From: JBBQVO01 sp038211505
GTDB lineage: Bacteria; Chloroflexota; Dehalococcoidia; DSTF01; JACRBR01
Assembly: GCA_038211505.1 (NCBI GenBank)
Contig: JBBQVO010000214.1
Location: forward strand, 1 to 5,391
Direction of reading: 5' to 3'
Length of the DNA stretch: 5,391 nt
A program made the position numbers and the translations under genes. Shown in pieces: positions 4,924 through 5,391 of the stretch. The notes under the pieces are model-generated. The model saw only the letters and a program-made list of their open reading frames with translations. It was not told the origin of the DNA and did no database searches. Each line of letters begins with the position of its first letter. Position 1 is the first letter of the stretch.

Positions 4924-4950
4924 GGAACCACAGATCTCACAGATTAGATT
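4924..4950. repeat. Inverted copy of the AATCTGTG tandem repeat
   Basis: CCACAGATC and TCACAGATT (4928-4945) are two tandem units on the opposite strand to those at 2654-2680, followed by a decayed AGATT. The flanking GGAA is shared too, so 4924-4945 matches the reverse complement of 2663-2684 at 21 of 22 bases. A lone CCACAGATT is at 5099-5107. It sits 20 bases after the PhyH stop. Confidence 0.75.
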
Positions 4951-4980
4951 GGCGTGAATTGAACCACTGGAGACGACTCG

Positions 4981-5008
4981 TGTAGGGGCGGCCCGATGTG
5001 GCCGCCCG
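4981..5008. repeat. GTAGGGGCGGCC hairpin repeat, copy 1
   Basis: TGTAGGGGCGGCC leads into a perfect hairpin: GGGCGGCC (4986-4993) and GGCCGCCC (5000-5007) around a six-base loop. It matches copy 2 (5052-5079) at 26 of 28 bases, both differences lying in or next to the loop. No T tract follows. Confidence 0.8.
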
Positions 5009-5051
5009 GTATGGCTGAAGACGCGGCTGCGACGCTAACCGCGATCGGTGT

Positions 5052-5079
5052 TGTAGGGGCGGCCCCGTGTGGCCGCCCG
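5052..5079. repeat. GTAGGGGCGGCC hairpin repeat, copy 2
   Basis: Second direct copy of the 28-base unit, starting 71 bases after the first, with the 8-base stem kept exactly and the loop changed. A further GTGGCCGC just downstream (5083-5090) suggests part of another unit. Conservation of the stem with loop change fits a structured RNA or DNA element. Confidence 0.8.
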
Positions 5080-5132
5080 TGCGTGGCCGCAACCAATGCC
5101 ACAGATTTCGCGTTGACGATCGACTGAACATC

Positions 5133-5137
5133 GGAGG
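5133..5137 (+). promoter_or_regulatory. Ribosome binding site of the quinone reductase-like gene
   Basis: GGAGG five bases before ATG at 5143. It fixes the start directly before the conserved MRAVQV opening of the dehydrogenase family. Confidence 0.75.
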
Positions 5138-5142
5138 AACAC

Positions 5143-5391
5143 ATGCGCGCAGTACAGGTCATCCGTCTCGACGGCGACGATCGCCTCAAGGTCGTCGATG
5201 ATGCGCCGGAGCCGGCTGATCCGCGCGACGTGATCATCGACGTGCACGCGGCGGGCGTCGGCTTCCCCGATCTGTTGATGACGAAAGGGCAGTATCAGGT
5301 CAAGCCACAGCCGCCGTTTCTGCCGGGACTCGAGATCGCCGGCGTCGTGCGCTCGGCGCCCGACGGCGCGAACGTCAAGCCGGGTGATCGC
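5143..5391 (+). CDS. NADPH:quinone reductase-like medium-chain dehydrogenase, N-terminal part
   Basis: The first 83 codons of a medium-chain dehydrogenase/reductase of the quinone oxidoreductase type, cut by the window end. It opens MRAVQV, and residues 36-70 carry AAGVGFPDLLMTKGQYQ and PPFLPGLEIAGVV, the GroES-like domain pattern of the Qor branch, followed by G.NVKPGDR. The catalytic-zinc cysteine of alcohol dehydrogenases (the C in AAGVCHTD) is replaced here by F41, so this is a zinc-independent reductase; such enzymes reduce quinones or enoyl/acryloyl-type double bonds with NADPH. The NADPH-binding Rossmann domain lies outside the window. It has its own ribosome site and follows the PhyH gene by 239 repeat-bearing bases. 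Exact substrate unknown. Confidence 0.9.
   Translation, partial: MRAVQVIRLDGDDRLKVVDDAPEPADPRDVIIDVHAAGVGFPDLLMTKGQYQVKPQPPFLPGLEIAGVVRSAPDGANVKPGDR

Noticed and set aside
4981..5008. GTAGGGG hairpin as the intrinsic terminator of the PhyH gene
   Set aside because: The stem is good but no T tract follows on either side in the right direction, and a second copy lies downstream.
4981..5079. The two GTAGGGG hairpins as a CRISPR array
   Set aside because: Only two copies, the units are palindromic hairpins of a dispersed type, a single spacer is not informative and no cas gene is present.
5113..5118. TTGACG as a -35 box for the quinone reductase-like gene
   Set aside because: A -10 box at normal spacing would fall on the ribosome site and no suitable hexamer is there.

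Overview
This is a GC-rich bacterial window with two halves. The left half (about 1-2384) is the 5' part of a minus-strand respiratory complex I operon: nuoA, nuoC, nuoD and the first 97 codons of nuoH, packed with short overlaps. The right half (about 2829-5391) is plus-strand and loosely spaced: a possible 29-codon membrane-peptide gene with its own terminator, a DUF5317-type membrane protein, a phytanoyl-CoA dioxygenase-family (PhyH) enzyme, and the 5' end of an NADPH:quinone reductase-like medium-chain dehydrogenase.

The organism is most likely a high-GC, non-proteobacterial environmental lineage. The style of complex I operon (D followed directly by H, with no E-F-G in between), DUF5317, an orphan PhyH enzyme and intergenic GTAGGGG-hairpin repeats together suggest Chloroflexota or a relative. 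That placement is inference from gene content, not from a marker gene.

Layout: nuoH (partial) overlaps nuoD by 4 bases (ATGA). nuoD follows nuoC after a 49-base gap. nuoC overlaps nuoA by one base (TAGTG). nuoA, nuoC and nuoD all seem to use non-ATG starts (TTG, GTG, GTG). nuoB, normally between nuoA and nuoC, is missing, and the exact junction leaves no room for it. A candidate promoter for the operon lies at 2440-2468. The 444-base divergent spacer holds a GGGCTTTCCAGCCC hairpin and a 9-base tandem repeat (AATCTGTGG). Next come the small ORF, a strong intrinsic terminator, and DUF5317, whose 3' end is a 40-base tandem duplication running through the stop codon. The 474 bases before the PhyH gene hold a compact hairpin, a 126-base imperfect palindrome and a sigma70-like promoter. 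The 239 bases after it hold an inverted copy of the AATCTGTGG repeat and two near-identical GTAGGGGCGGCC hairpins.

How the parts fit: the Nuo proteins are one machine. A, H and the other membrane subunits form the quinone- and proton-conducting arm; C and D belong to the peripheral connecting module. The right-hand genes show no clear shared pathway. The PhyH oxygenase and the quinone reductase-like enzyme have separate ribosome sites, and repeats lie between them, so they need not be co-transcribed. No CRISPR, rRNA, tRNA, transposase or phage gene was seen. The least explained items are the 29-codon ORF, the missing nuoB, the palindrome at 3889-4014 and the duplicated DUF5317 tail.
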